A stretch of 45,284 nt of DNA from a virus, in IMG/VR virus record IMGVR_UViG_3300012208_000005, positions 1 through 45,284 of that record, one strand, 5' to 3'. Made by a program: the position numbers and the translations under genes. Under the pieces are notes generated by a model, which made no database searches, was not told the origin of the DNA, and was given only the letters and a program-made list of their open reading frames with translations. The first letter of the stretch is position 1, and every line of letters begins with the position of its first letter. Shown piece by piece: positions 15,503-24,095 of this stretch.

Positions 15503-16450
15503 ATGGCATCGTTTATCAATACCAGAACTTACTTCCAGGCTGCGACGACCCAGCTTAAGAAGATCTACATGAACTCCGGTTCGATGGAACCGCTCCGTTA
15601 TCCCTCCATATTCAATGAATACAAGGGTGATGCGGACCGTAGTTACATGCAGATGCTCTCTCTTGTCGGCTTCGGAACTCTTTTCGAGAAGACTGAAGGG
15701 GCGACGGCTGCGGTGGACTATTCGAAGGAAGGACTTCGTTCGTCGTTTGCATACGTGTCGTATGCCCTCAAGTATGCGGTCACTAAAGAGATGAGCCGAG
15801 AAGACGCGAAAAAGATCATTCCGAAGCTTCCTGGGCAGCTACGCTACTCTAGCGACCAGACAAAAGAGTTTCTCTTTTGGAACACCTTTAATCTCGCCTT
15901 CCTCTCTGCGGCAGCCCTTGCTGACGGACAGCCTTTATGCTCAAACTCGCATCCTCTTCAGGGCTCCTCGGCGAGACCCGGGATCAACAGTTACTCCAAT
16001 CTTCTTGGAGCGGTCTCTCTCACCACCGACACCTTGCAGCAGGCGTACATCCTTATGGAAGATGTCCCTACTGACAGAGGCTTAGTGTCTTCTTATACGC
16101 CGAAGCAGCTAATTTTCCCCTTAGGTCTTCAACAAGCGGCTACCGAGACGCTCAGTTCTCTCTACTATCCGACATCCAACGAAAATCGAGTCAACGTTGT
16201 TGCGGGCTCCATCAGCCCTATGCCAATCAAGTACCTCACTGCCACGGCAGGCGGGCCATTCCCGTGGTTTGTTCTTGCCGGAAAAGGTGATCCTGGGACG
16301 GACTGCCACACTGTCTTCGCTGATGTGAAGTGGGATGAACAGCGTTCATGGGTTGATGACCAAACGATGTCTCTTTTTCACGAGACCGAGTTTCGTGCAG
16401 TCTGGGGCGCAATAAATGGCCGCGGTGTCGTTGGGTCGATGGGCGGTTAA
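15503..16450 (+). CDS. Major capsid protein
   Basis: A 315-residue protein, the expected size for an HK97-fold shell subunit. The segment 'ADGQPLCSNSHPLQG' (about 140-154) matches a hallmark loop of Mu gpT-like and related capsid proteins (D-G-x-P-L-F-S-x-x-H-P-L). A helical N-terminal region ('TQLKKIYMNSGSM') and a C-terminal 'WDEQRSWVDDQTMSLFHETE' also fit. RBS AAGGA lies about 11 bases before the ATG. There is no separate maturation protease in the head module. A strong terminator follows. Confidence 0.88.
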   Translation: MASFINTRTYFQAATTQLKKIYMNSGSMEPLRYPSIFNEYKGDADRSYMQMLSLVGFGTLFEKTEGATAAVDYSKEGLRSSFAYVSYALKYAVTKEMSREDAKKIIPKLPGQLRYSSDQTKEFLFWNTFNLAFLSAAALADGQPLCSNSHPLQGSSARPGINSYSNLLGAVSLTTDTLQQAYILMEDVPTDRGLVSSYTPKQLIFPLGLQQAATETLSSLYYPTSNENRVNVVAGSISPMPIKYLTATAGGPFPWFVLAGKGDPGTDCHTVFADVKWDEQRSWVDDQTMSLFHETEFRAVWGAINGRGVVGSMGG

Positions 16451-16471
16451 TTCAACCTTCGCTACCTAACC

Positions 16472-16501
16472 AAAAGACAGTCTTAATAGACTGTCTTTTC
16501 T
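16472..16501 (+). terminator. Intrinsic terminator after capsid gene
   Basis: AAAAGACAGTC (16472-16482), a 6-base loop, and GACTGTCTTTT (16489-16499) form a perfect 11-bp stem ending in a T run. The A-rich 5' arm and T-rich 3' arm would also work in reverse. The 3' arm overlaps the -35 element of the next promoter. Confidence 0.85.
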
Positions 16502-16515
16502 TATTGTGTTAAGAT
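16487..16515 (+). promoter_or_regulatory. Candidate promoter embedded in terminator
   Basis: TAGACT (16487-16492, 4/6), a 17-bp spacer, then TAAGAT (16510-16515, 4/6). The predicted start is near 16522, giving a 30-base leader to the ATG at 16552. The -35 lies inside the terminator's loop and 3' arm, so the same bases would stop one transcript and start another. Confidence 0.5.
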
Positions 16516-16551
16516 AATGTTAGTATGTGATACGCCTTGAAAGGGCCGCTA

Positions 16552-17445
16552 ATGCCGACTAAAGTAATACAAGCCAAGTCTAGGATGCCTTCTACTCTTC
16601 AGTACAACTCATGGGTTGCTATGGCCTTTGAGTCTGCTACTTTGACGGCAAGTGAAACGTCAACGGCAGTCGTCGCGCGTTTCCCGTTGGGATTGAACAC
16701 TAAGATCACCCATATCTCGTATGTGGTGAGCGGCACCCCAGCAGGTAACCTTGCCTTGAACATTGTCTCGAATTCTGGATCGTATGAAGGTGCAGGAGCA
16801 GCGAGCTCTAAAGTAACTCTTACTCTTGGGGGCACTTATGTAGCCGGAGATACCATCACCTACGTCATAGGTGGGGTTTCTACTACGTTCATGGTGACTT
16901 CGAGGAATGCAGGGAATCTTCAACTGACTGCTGCCAGCATTGCATCAGCGTTCAATCGAATCTCTCCGTTGAATGTCACCTACAGAGCCTCTTCTCTTGG
17001 CCCTGTTGTTGTCTTCCAAACTCTTCTGTATGGGACGACTACTCCGACTTTCACCGCTTCTAAGGTTAGTACCTCTGGAACGGTCGCTACCTCAGGTGGG
17101 ACGTTCACTGCTGGAGTGGCTGGAGCAAATCCTGCCGCGCCCGTTGGAGACTCTACCAAGATTGGCCTTGTTCCTTCTCCGACTGCGGCTCCGTTAACGG
17201 CGCTCTTCCCCTGCAACATCGCGATTCCTCTTGTGGGGGAATCAGAAGTGACGGGAACGATCTACGCTGTCGAGAATTTCGATGCGATCTTCCCTTCAGT
17301 GTCGGAGTTGACTCTTAGGTTGGTCACTGATGGTTCTGGTGCAGGGACGATCAAGGTTGTGATGTATGGGGTCCCTGTGGATAACCACCCGCAACAGCCT
17401 GCTGAAGCGGCTTCTTACTTCCATCTTAACCAAACGATCCTCTAG
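16552..17445 (+). CDS. Virion-associated hypothetical protein
   Basis: A 297-residue Thr/Ser/Gly/Ala/Val-rich beta protein. Its centre has fibre-like strands ('LTLGGTYVAGDTITYVIGGV') and its end has 'GAGTIKVVMYGVPV', a jelly-roll-like strand pattern. It is the first gene after the capsid terminator and promoter. A TTG at 16537 could extend it by five codons, but ATG 16552 is preferred. Head-tail joining or decoration is possible; no family is recognised. Confidence 0.6.
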   Translation: MPTKVIQAKSRMPSTLQYNSWVAMAFESATLTASETSTAVVARFPLGLNTKITHISYVVSGTPAGNLALNIVSNSGSYEGAGAASSKVTLTLGGTYVAGDTITYVIGGVSTTFMVTSRNAGNLQLTAASIASAFNRISPLNVTYRASSLGPVVVFQTLLYGTTTPTFTASKVSTSGTVATSGGTFTAGVAGANPAAPVGDSTKIGLVPSPTAAPLTALFPCNIAIPLVGESEVTGTIYAVENFDAIFPSVSELTLRLVTDGSGAGTIKVVMYGVPVDNHPQQPAEAASYFHLNQTIL

Positions 17446-17447
17446 CC

Positions 17448-17870
17448 GTGGGCACGAGTCGCTCAACAATTGGTAATGTTGGCGGGAAAGTTATTGCGAC
17501 GTTTACGGCCTCTGGGGACAGCGGCCCGTTGCTCTATCATGTACACGCCCCAGGCAACCAACCTTATGATTTCTCAGAGATTAGAGCCTGTTCAGAGTTC
17601 ACTATTGGCCTCGGTGGAAGTGATACAGGACTTACGGTCACGATGTATTTCACAACGGACGTTGCCACAGCTAATGGTACCTCCGCGAACCCTGTCTGGT
17701 TCCTATGCCCCTCCCCCTCCACTGAGGCGTCGGCACAATGGAGCAACCCTATGACTAATATCTCTGGGCAGAATGTCTTGAACTTCAAGGCCCATGCGAT
17801 AGCCTTGAGAGCCGTAGCAGCAGGAACGGCTAACGGGACTCTTAACGTTCTCCTTCTGTCTTCATTCTAG
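17448..17870 (+). CDS. Hypothetical beta-rich virion protein
   Basis: A 140-residue protein with a GTG start three bases after the previous stop. There is no clear RBS, so the start is provisional. The final strand 'GTANGTLNVLLLSSF' echoes the end of the upstream protein ('GSGAGTIKVVMYGVPV'), suggesting the two share a fold. Function unknown; probably structural. Confidence 0.55.
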   Translation: MGTSRSTIGNVGGKVIATFTASGDSGPLLYHVHAPGNQPYDFSEIRACSEFTIGLGGSDTGLTVTMYFTTDVATANGTSANPVWFLCPSPSTEASAQWSNPMTNISGQNVLNFKAHAIALRAVAAGTANGTLNVLLLSSF

Positions 17871-17878
17871 GATATGAC

Positions 17879-18418
17879 ATGGCCAAGACACGATTAGAAC
17901 TTGCTGCCGAAAGGATTGGTAAAGGTGACAAGGCGAAAACGAAGCAGGCATTCTATCGCTTGCAGAGGGAAGACGCGGAAGAAACGGGCGATCAGTCCAC
18001 CACAGATAAAATCTACAAGAAAATGGGAAAAAAGTCCCATAGTGTTGATACCCGTGCAGTGGATAAAGGAATACTTGGGTCTGTCGCCGCAAACGCTGCT
18101 ATCCCGGAACTAGGAGCTGCGAGGGCTCTAGGCGGAGCAGCTAGAGCGGCTGGAAGAGCCCTTCCGAGGGCTGCTAGAGCAGTGGAATCCCTTGGGGCTA
18201 AGGCTACTAAGGCCGCCCCTAGACTCGTGTCTAAGGCTAAACCAGTAGCCCAGGTGACTGGGAGAAAAGCTACAGCGATTGGTGCGCGACAAGAAACCCA
18301 GAGGGCACTTCCCTCAAGTGGGCATAGGTCATATGAACAGGAGCTTGATAGAGTTTCTAAGAAAAAAGTCAGTAACAACCCCAAGTATAAGGCTCCACAA
18401 CAACGTAAGAAGAGGTAA
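17879..18418 (+). CDS. Basic Ala/Lys/Arg-rich protein
   Basis: A 179-residue, strongly basic protein. The N-terminus is a charged helix ('MAKTRLELAAERIGKGDKAK'). The middle is Ala/Gly/Arg-rich ('AARALGGAARAAGRALPRAA') like histone H1 or bacterial histone-like tails, and the C-terminus is 'KAPQQRKKR'. It sits between head and adaptor genes. DNA binding inside the capsid is an inference from composition. Confidence 0.55.
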   Translation: MAKTRLELAAERIGKGDKAKTKQAFYRLQREDAEETGDQSTTDKIYKKMGKKSHSVDTRAVDKGILGSVAANAAIPELGAARALGGAARAAGRALPRAARAVESLGAKATKAAPRLVSKAKPVAQVTGRKATAIGARQETQRALPSSGHRSYEQELDRVSKKKVSNNPKYKAPQQRKKR

Positions 18419-18423
18419 GATCC

Positions 18424-19215
18424 GTGAATTTAGGTAATCTGTCTGCTGCGTTTCGTCTTATGATGAATGAGCCTGGGACAAACCATTTCACGGCGGCTGA
18501 TGTTGCTCAAATGGCAACGAGGGCACAGAATCAACTTGCATTCGAGGTAGACTTCCCTCAAGCTACGCAGACGATAACGACCGTTTCCGGGCAGCAAGAG
18601 TATCAGCTTATTGAACTTATGAAGCTGATGAGGGTGTATATGGTGGGCCCTGATGGATCGAAACAAGAGCTCATTGGGACTGATATTTACACTCTTGAAG
18701 GGGACATCCAGCAGACCTACGATAACAGTTCCAGTCTTACTCAAGGTGTTCCCACACAGACCTCCCAATTTGCAGTTCAACCTCCCATGGCCTACCCAAT
18801 ACAAAATGTCGGTATATCAGGCGGCGCTCCAGTGCCTACAAAGAGTGCATGGGGGCCTAATTCTAGACCGAAGTACTATATTCGAGGAGGGTATATTGGG
18901 ATCGTACCTATTCCGTTAGTAACCTCTCCGGCTACCGTTATTGCCATTGACTACATCCCTAAGCCTCCTACTCTCGTGCTTTCCACGGATAGTTCTTTAT
19001 TTCCTGACATCTTCCTTGATGCCTTAGTGTGGAAGATGGTAGCTTATGCTCGCTACAGTGACAATAGCTCTTTAATGGGTCAAGCGGAGCAGATGTATAT
19101 GAACGAAGTAAACAGCAAAATAACTCCATGGCTGCAACGCATTCAGGCTACAAAGCCCAAAACTATGGTACCAATCACTAAACGTTCCTACTTTCGATAT
19201 AGGCGAGGGCACTGA
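18424..19215 (+). CDS. Head-tail adaptor (P22 gp4-like / tail tube A-like)
   Basis: A 263-residue protein with a GTG start behind an AGAGGT RBS. An N-terminal 'AADVAQMATRAQNQLAFEVD', a central beta region, and 'FPDIFLDALVWKMVAYARYS' (about 195-215) followed by a C-terminal helix are typical of podovirus adaptors that bind the portal and start the tail. Order before the nozzle-like gene at 20660 supports this. It overlaps the next gene by one base (TGATG). Confidence 0.7.
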   Translation: MNLGNLSAAFRLMMNEPGTNHFTAADVAQMATRAQNQLAFEVDFPQATQTITTVSGQQEYQLIELMKLMRVYMVGPDGSKQELIGTDIYTLEGDIQQTYDNSSSLTQGVPTQTSQFAVQPPMAYPIQNVGISGGAPVPTKSAWGPNSRPKYYIRGGYIGIVPIPLVTSPATVIAIDYIPKPPTLVLSTDSSLFPDIFLDALVWKMVAYARYSDNSSLMGQAEQMYMNEVNSKITPWLQRIQATKPKTMVPITKRSYFRYRRGH

Positions 19216-20660
19216 TGTCTGAGGTTTTCTATCCATTTGCGAATCAGCCGTCGCAGTCAAACCAGAACGTCTTTCCGTATGACATCCTGGTTAATGAGAC
19301 CTATCCTGGAGTCATCTTCGACCCAACGGAACCATCGGGAGTCTACTCTGTAATACGAGAGGTCAATGGCTGCTTGTGGTTCGTTAATAATGCCGATTGG
19401 GATCCTAATACGCTTCAATGGACCCAAGAATCACCGACAAATGCTAACCTTCCTGCATATGCTCTAGAGCTGTGTGCTAATGGACTGTTTACACGGTTTT
19501 ATGGTACGGCTACTCTTGTGCCTGGCTCTCCTATTACTTGGCAAGCAGTCTTTAATCTTAGTGCTACTGGATATATTAACAGCACCCCTCTGACTGTCAC
19601 TTCGTCGGGTCTAGGGCAAAATCAATTAAGCGTAACCTGGAACGCTGGCATTGCTACGCAGGTGGAGGCAAGAAGAGTCGTTGTCACAGATACTTCCTCC
19701 GCTTCTAATTCGGTTTTAGACAATTTGGTTGTAAACGGAACCTCAAAGTGGTTGATTGATAAGACAGGCACGCTGATAAATGGTTCAATCCCATTTGCAC
19801 GTATAACTGGGTATTCCCCCCCATCCTTCAATAATGTGACCCTGACCGGCAACACTACAATGACCGGGAACCTTCATGTACAAGGTACTGAAACTGTAGA
19901 TGGTAGTATTACGGGTAACTCCACTCTCTACGTAGCGGCGAATGCTAACTTGCTTGGAGGGGTGACGGTAACTGGGGGGGAAACCGTTGATACTCTGACC
20001 GTTACGGGCAATGAGTCTGTGGCAGGCACAGGTACAATAGGTACCTTACATGTGACCGGCAACTCTCAATTAGATGGTTCTCTCGATGTCAATGGAAATG
20101 TACATGACCATTCTAGCCTAACAGTAGATGGGACTACTAATCTAAATAATGTCACGATTTCTGGGACGGTCACCACTACGGGTAGTGGTAGCGTGGTGAC
20201 GCTTGAATCAACAGATACAACAGTAAATATAACAAATCCTTCTGCAAATACTTATGATTTTAGTGTTCCTAGACTTGATTCGACTACGACTTTGTTGGCC
20301 CCCTCTTCCGGCCCAGGCTCTCAAACTATAGTTATCTCGCACACATATGATATAGCAGCTTTCCCCTTATTTGGGGCTAGAGTATTAGTATCAGCAAAAT
20401 TTGACACTACTACTACATTAACACTGACCGGCCCTAGTGAAGTATCATCAGGAGGCTGGCAATTTCCGGGGTATAACTTTGGTAACGGCCCTACCGGAAC
20501 TATGAGTGTAACTTGCCCCGCAGGTTTCACTTCTTTCATAGAACTTACGGGAATCTTTGGGTCGTCAGGATCTCTTTCTCTTACCATTGCTAATAGTGCT
20601 CCACCCCATTCGTATAATGGAACAGACTACCCGATAAATGTGATAGCTTGGTATAGATAA
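19215..20660 (+). CDS. Tail fibre protein with beta-helix repeats
   Basis: A 481-residue protein. The N-terminal 180 residues look like a podovirus fibre attachment domain ('FPYDILVNETYPGVIFDPTE', 'FYGTATLVPGSPITWQAV'). Residues about 205-330 are short beta-helix-like repeats of the form 'LTVTGN-x-S/T-x-x-G' ('DTLTVTGNESVAGTGTIG', 'TLHVTGNSQLDGSLD'). A compact C-terminal domain (about 350-481) is probably the receptor-binding head. Unlike the fibres at 7373 and 8422 it has no signal peptide and no C-x14-C pairs, so it is the better candidate for the conventional virion fibre. Confidence 0.7.
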   Translation: MSEVFYPFANQPSQSNQNVFPYDILVNETYPGVIFDPTEPSGVYSVIREVNGCLWFVNNADWDPNTLQWTQESPTNANLPAYALELCANGLFTRFYGTATLVPGSPITWQAVFNLSATGYINSTPLTVTSSGLGQNQLSVTWNAGIATQVEARRVVVTDTSSASNSVLDNLVVNGTSKWLIDKTGTLINGSIPFARITGYSPPSFNNVTLTGNTTMTGNLHVQGTETVDGSITGNSTLYVAANANLLGGVTVTGGETVDTLTVTGNESVAGTGTIGTLHVTGNSQLDGSLDVNGNVHDHSSLTVDGTTNLNNVTISGTVTTTGSGSVVTLESTDTTVNITNPSANTYDFSVPRLDSTTTLLAPSSGPGSQTIVISHTYDIAAFPLFGARVLVSAKFDTTTTLTLTGPSEVSSGGWQFPGYNFGNGPTGTMSVTCPAGFTSFIELTGIFGSSGSLSLTIANSAPPHSYNGTDYPINVIAWYR

Positions 20661-22459
20661 TGCCTTCTGCGGGCCAGCCTGTAAACGAGCAATACACTGA
20701 ACTACTTTCCGTAGGTCCTTTTGGTGGGTTAGACACAACCACTGAGCCTTTCTTCGTAGCTCCGTCTAACTTTGTTTCAGGTTCCAACTTCGTTCCAAAC
20801 GCTGGGTATGGAGGGTTTGTTACTGCAAAGGGGCGTCTCCCCTTTCTAGCAGCACCTCTGCAAGGTCGTTGTTGGGGGATGCACAGGATAAGACAAGCAG
20901 GTCAACCGGACATGTGGCTGTTTGCCGTAGAGTACGGAACCGTTATGCTGTTCTATTCCGCCGTTCAAGGGGGGGTAGCCACAATCATCAATACGACTCC
21001 CCACTGGCAACAGAATACACAGGTAGTCTTCGCTGATTCGTTGCATTGGGTATTCATATCGAATGGGGTTAATACACCAGTCAAATATGACATTCTCACT
21101 GGTCTAATGACGAATTGGGGAATGGCTAGCCCCACAACTGCCCCATTGTTGGCCTTCGGCCCAGCATCTACGATGAATGGGACCTATCATTATACGATTA
21201 CGTTTGGAAATGCGGTCCAAGAGTCTAGCCAAGGGGTCGTGTCCCTTCCCATCACTGTGTCAAATACAGGAGTTCTGCTGACTAGCATTCCAACTGCATC
21301 GGACTCCCAAGTTACAGAAAGAAACATCTATAGAATTGGAGGAAGTTTAGGCCAATGGAGGTTAGTGGGTACCATCAATGATAACTCCACGACAACGTAT
21401 TCCGATACTCTTGGAGATGACCAGATCACAGGGCAGTTGCTAACTGTATTCAGAGACCCTCCTGCGCCCTTTACTAGTATTGTGGCACACAAGGAGCGTA
21501 TATGGGGATTCGGGACTCCATCCGATCCATCCATTGTATACTACTCCAACTATGGAGAACCTTGGGGCTTCAACAACCTTACTGGTAATTTCCCAGTAGG
21601 TGAGAATTCGTTTGGTGATGGGTCAGTTGGCATGGCCTCTATTGGAACCCAGCTTGTTCTCTTCAAAAATAGAACTATTTACAACATCACTGGCTCCAAT
21701 GATGCTGACTTCCAAGTCAACAAGCTCTTTGATATTGGGTGCAAGTCTGCAAAGTCTATATGCACAGCATATGGAGTATGTTGGTGGATCTCCAGGCAGG
21801 GGATCTATCAATACGACGGCTCTTCTCCACAGAACATAAGCGATGGAAACTTCCAAGCCTCCAACATCAAAACAATCCTAGATGGCTTCTCCTCCTCAAC
21901 AGACCTGATAGACTGTACGTCGTTTGTATATGACCGTATGGTCCATTTTTGCTTCCCTACCGTAAATCAGACATTCCTCTTTGATCTTCGGGCACAAGGA
22001 TGGTATCCTCTCAATTGGGCCGCTGACCAAGTGGATTTTGATATTGAGTCGGATATTCCTATCATTGGTACAAACCTTCAAACGGTAGGACAAATCGACC
22101 AATGGTTTGCTGCTCCAGGGGACTTCGGGGGAACTATTGATTCGTTTTTAATCTCTCGTATCACGGATTCAGGGAACATCCATGCAACCAAAGAGTATCG
22201 CTACCTTGAATTGCAGGCTCCAGTGCAAAATGGGCAGGTTGTGGCAACAGTTATCATAGATCCGGGCACTCTACAAATCACAGACACCCAAGCATTTGAT
22301 CTCTCATCAGGCTTTACCCGTCAACAACTTTCCCTAAAAAAAGGAATGAGCGGAGCAGAAGTTCAAATCAAGCTGTTGATCCGCGCGGCAGCAACTATTC
22401 ATATACAAAAAGCTGCCGTCTTTGGCTACGAAAAGGCGTTATTTAGAGGGGCAGCATAA
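20660..22459 (+). CDS. Tail nozzle / tail tubular protein B-like
   Basis: A 599-residue protein matching podovirus nozzle proteins (P22 gp10, T7 gp12 type). N-terminal 'GPFGGLDTTTEPFFVAPSNF' is followed by beta-propeller-like repeats, with the signature 'PFTSIVAHKERIWGFG' and 'YYSNYGEPWGFNNLTG' near residues 275-310 and 'LVLFKNRTIYNITGS'. It would form the distal tail tube under the adaptor. TAATG overlaps link it to both neighbours. Confidence 0.82.
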   Translation: MPSAGQPVNEQYTELLSVGPFGGLDTTTEPFFVAPSNFVSGSNFVPNAGYGGFVTAKGRLPFLAAPLQGRCWGMHRIRQAGQPDMWLFAVEYGTVMLFYSAVQGGVATIINTTPHWQQNTQVVFADSLHWVFISNGVNTPVKYDILTGLMTNWGMASPTTAPLLAFGPASTMNGTYHYTITFGNAVQESSQGVVSLPITVSNTGVLLTSIPTASDSQVTERNIYRIGGSLGQWRLVGTINDNSTTTYSDTLGDDQITGQLLTVFRDPPAPFTSIVAHKERIWGFGTPSDPSIVYYSNYGEPWGFNNLTGNFPVGENSFGDGSVGMASIGTQLVLFKNRTIYNITGSNDADFQVNKLFDIGCKSAKSICTAYGVCWWISRQGIYQYDGSSPQNISDGNFQASNIKTILDGFSSSTDLIDCTSFVYDRMVHFCFPTVNQTFLFDLRAQGWYPLNWAADQVDFDIESDIPIIGTNLQTVGQIDQWFAAPGDFGGTIDSFLISRITDSGNIHATKEYRYLELQAPVQNGQVVATVIIDPGTLQITDTQAFDLSSGFTRQQLSLKKGMSGAEVQIKLLIRAAATIHIQKAAVFGYEKALFRGAA

Positions 22460-22944
22460 TGCCTAAGAAACCGGCCAACAGCCAGATCAGCGCCAGGGTA
22501 ACGACCGAGTACAACGTAGGTAAGGGGCTTCATAAGCCTGATACCACGAACACGGTAGCAACCGCGTCATTGCCTCTAGACAACCCTCTACAGCTTCTAG
22601 CTGCCGACGCGGTGTCTTTCACAATACCGTCAGGGGGGGTTACATCCGTTGTATTCCCTAACCTACCAAAAAGAGACAATAGTGCAAACCCGTTAAATAT
22701 CACACAAGTAGGGCAAAGCCCTCTTACAATTGGTACAAAAGACCTGTTGTTTATGGACATCTCCCTCTTCAATTGTCCTGTGTACGTACAGACCTCAAGT
22801 TACGCCACAACCAAGGACAATATCGGTGCCCCCGGCCCCTTCTTTGGGGCGGAAGTGTACCTGACCTTCGGTGGTACTATTCGCGGCCCCGTGGGTACTC
22901 GTGGTATGATAGTTTCAAAGCTCTACATTGCGAGGGGAACATGA
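22459..22944 (+). CDS. Tail-module hypothetical protein
   Basis: A 161-residue beta-rich protein, translationally coupled to the nozzle gene (TAATG). It shows no recognised motif. Strand-rich text such as 'DAVSFTIPSGGVTSVVFPN' and 'FFGAEVYLTFGGTIRGPV' suggests a small structural domain. Function unknown. Confidence 0.6.
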   Translation: MPKKPANSQISARVTTEYNVGKGLHKPDTTNTVATASLPLDNPLQLLAADAVSFTIPSGGVTSVVFPNLPKRDNSANPLNITQVGQSPLTIGTKDLLFMDISLFNCPVYVQTSSYATTKDNIGAPGPFFGAEVYLTFGGTIRGPVGTRGMIVSKLYIARGT

Positions 22945-23111
22945 AATTACCATCCTGGGAATCTCTTAACTGGCAGAAGAACTTACCAAAACCGCCCGAT
23001 ATGAAGCGTTTCCAACGTACGTTACAAGGTTTCCACGGCAGAGGACAAGGCAACTTTGGAAAATTCGCACAATCCTTTAAGAATCTATGGAGTCAGACCG
23101 ATGGCAAGTAA
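22941..23111 (+). CDS. Small basic aromatic protein
   Basis: A 56-residue ORF with RBS GAGGGG just before the ATG and a 4-base overlap (ATGA) with the upstream gene. It has Trp-rich ('SWESLNWQKNLP') and Gln/Phe/Lys-rich segments. It overlaps the next small gene by 11 bases. It marks the start of the ejection-protein region. Function unknown. Confidence 0.5.
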   Translation: MKLPSWESLNWQKNLPKPPDMKRFQRTLQGFHGRGQGNFGKFAQSFKNLWSQTDGK

Positions 23112-23304
23112 GAAACCCCCCAAACCTACTGTTAAGAAGAAAAAGAAAGAAGCCCCTATGCCTAAGGTAAAAGGAGCTCCTACACAGGCTAAACCTAACA
23201 GACAGATCGCTAAGTCACAAGAACCTCAGGAAAGCGGAGTAGAGAAGTTCATGGACTTCGTGAGCCCGAATTTCTCTAAGATCAGGAAGTTTGGGAAAAA
23301 GTAG
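23101..23304 (+). CDS. Small Lys/Pro-rich basic protein
   Basis: A 67-residue protein, strongly basic and probably disordered in the first 45 residues ('KKPPKPTVKKKKKEAP'), ending in a short amphipathic helix ('VEKFMDFVSPNFSKIRKFG'). A longer in-frame start at 23056 lies inside the preceding gene. Similar in style to the basic proteins at 6914 and 7185. Function unknown. Confidence 0.5.
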   Translation: MASKKPPKPTVKKKKKEAPMPKVKGAPTQAKPNRQIAKSQEPQESGVEKFMDFVSPNFSKIRKFGKK

Positions 23305-23640
23305 ATGGCTGGGATGCCTCCTCAGGGGCAACCTCAACAGGGTGCTCCGCAACCATCGGCACCCCCTGAACTACTGATGGCCATTCTTTCTCATCTGGTG
23401 AGTGGAGGTGGGCAAGGAGGGCAGCCTCCTCCGAAGGACGGAGGCCAGACTCCCCCCTTAGCCGGGCTATTACCCGCGCTTCTTCAGGCGTTAACTGGTC
23501 AGGGTCAAGCCCCCGGAGCAGGTGGACAACCGCAACAACCCCAAGGACCGCCACAGCAGTCCCAACCGCAACAGCAAACACAACAAGCTCCTAATCCAAT
23601 AGCAATGATTCTTCAACATCTAGGTTTGAAGTTACAGTAA
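23305..23640 (+). CDS. Pro/Gln/Gly-rich low-complexity protein
   Basis: A 111-residue protein. Two short hydrophobic helices ('ELLMAILSHLV', 'PLAGLLPALLQAL') and a third near the end ('NPIAMILQHLGLKL') are set in Pro/Gln/Gly linkers. It begins immediately after the previous stop. Repeated amphipathic helices in a flexible chain suit a membrane-active ejection or scaffold peptide; that is speculative. Confidence 0.5.
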   Translation: MAGMPPQGQPQQGAPQPSAPPELLMAILSHLVSGGGQGGQPPPKDGGQTPPLAGLLPALLQALTGQGQAPGAGGQPQQPQGPPQQSQPQQQTQQAPNPIAMILQHLGLKLQ

Positions 23641-24095
23641 TGGTTCGCCCCAAGATAACCCAGATCCCTGCAGAATGGGCGGTACCTTTTGTAAAGGATT
23701 ACTGCCGCAGATGGGATATACCATATGACCGAGATGAGGAGATGATTTATGGGAAAGGTGTGTTATGGATGGGAGCCCTTTACCAGGGAGCTCTTAAAGC
23801 AGTATGCGGAGTCTTTGCAGCAGACGAACTGCCGGGGGAGCTCTTTGTCTATGGTTTTTATGGTGATGGGACCAAACATCAGTTCGCACCTTTACGGGCT
23901 CTTATAGAATTCATCAATAAACTCCCGTATAATGATAAGTATGGGTACATCTTAGCTGACAATGCAAAGATGGTCCGTATTTTACACAAGTATGGATGGG
24001 AAGTCCGTTCTACAGAGATAAACGCCTATGGGCGTCCTATAGTTATAGCGGGGAACAAGCATGGGGAAGAACAAAAACAGCGCACAGGGGGCTGA
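23640..24095 (+). CDS. GNAT-like protein (podovirus gp13-type position)
   Basis: A 151-residue protein resembling a GNAT fold: 'GALYQGALKAVCGVFA' (strands), 'FAPLRALIEFINKL', and a motif near the end, 'LADNAKMVRILHKYGWEV', typical of the N-x-x-M-x-x-x-L-x-K-x-G-W stretch in acetyltransferases. The acetyl-CoA loop Q/RxxGxG/A is not obvious, so it may be catalytically inactive. In T7-like phages a GNAT-like protein (gp13) is required for virion assembly and sits beside the ejection proteins, as here. It overlaps the next gene by 35 bases. Confidence 0.6.
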   Translation: MVRPKITQIPAEWAVPFVKDYCRRWDIPYDRDEEMIYGKGVLWMGALYQGALKAVCGVFAADELPGELFVYGFYGDGTKHQFAPLRALIEFINKLPYNDKYGYILADNAKMVRILHKYGWEVRSTEINAYGRPIVIAGNKHGEEQKQRTGG

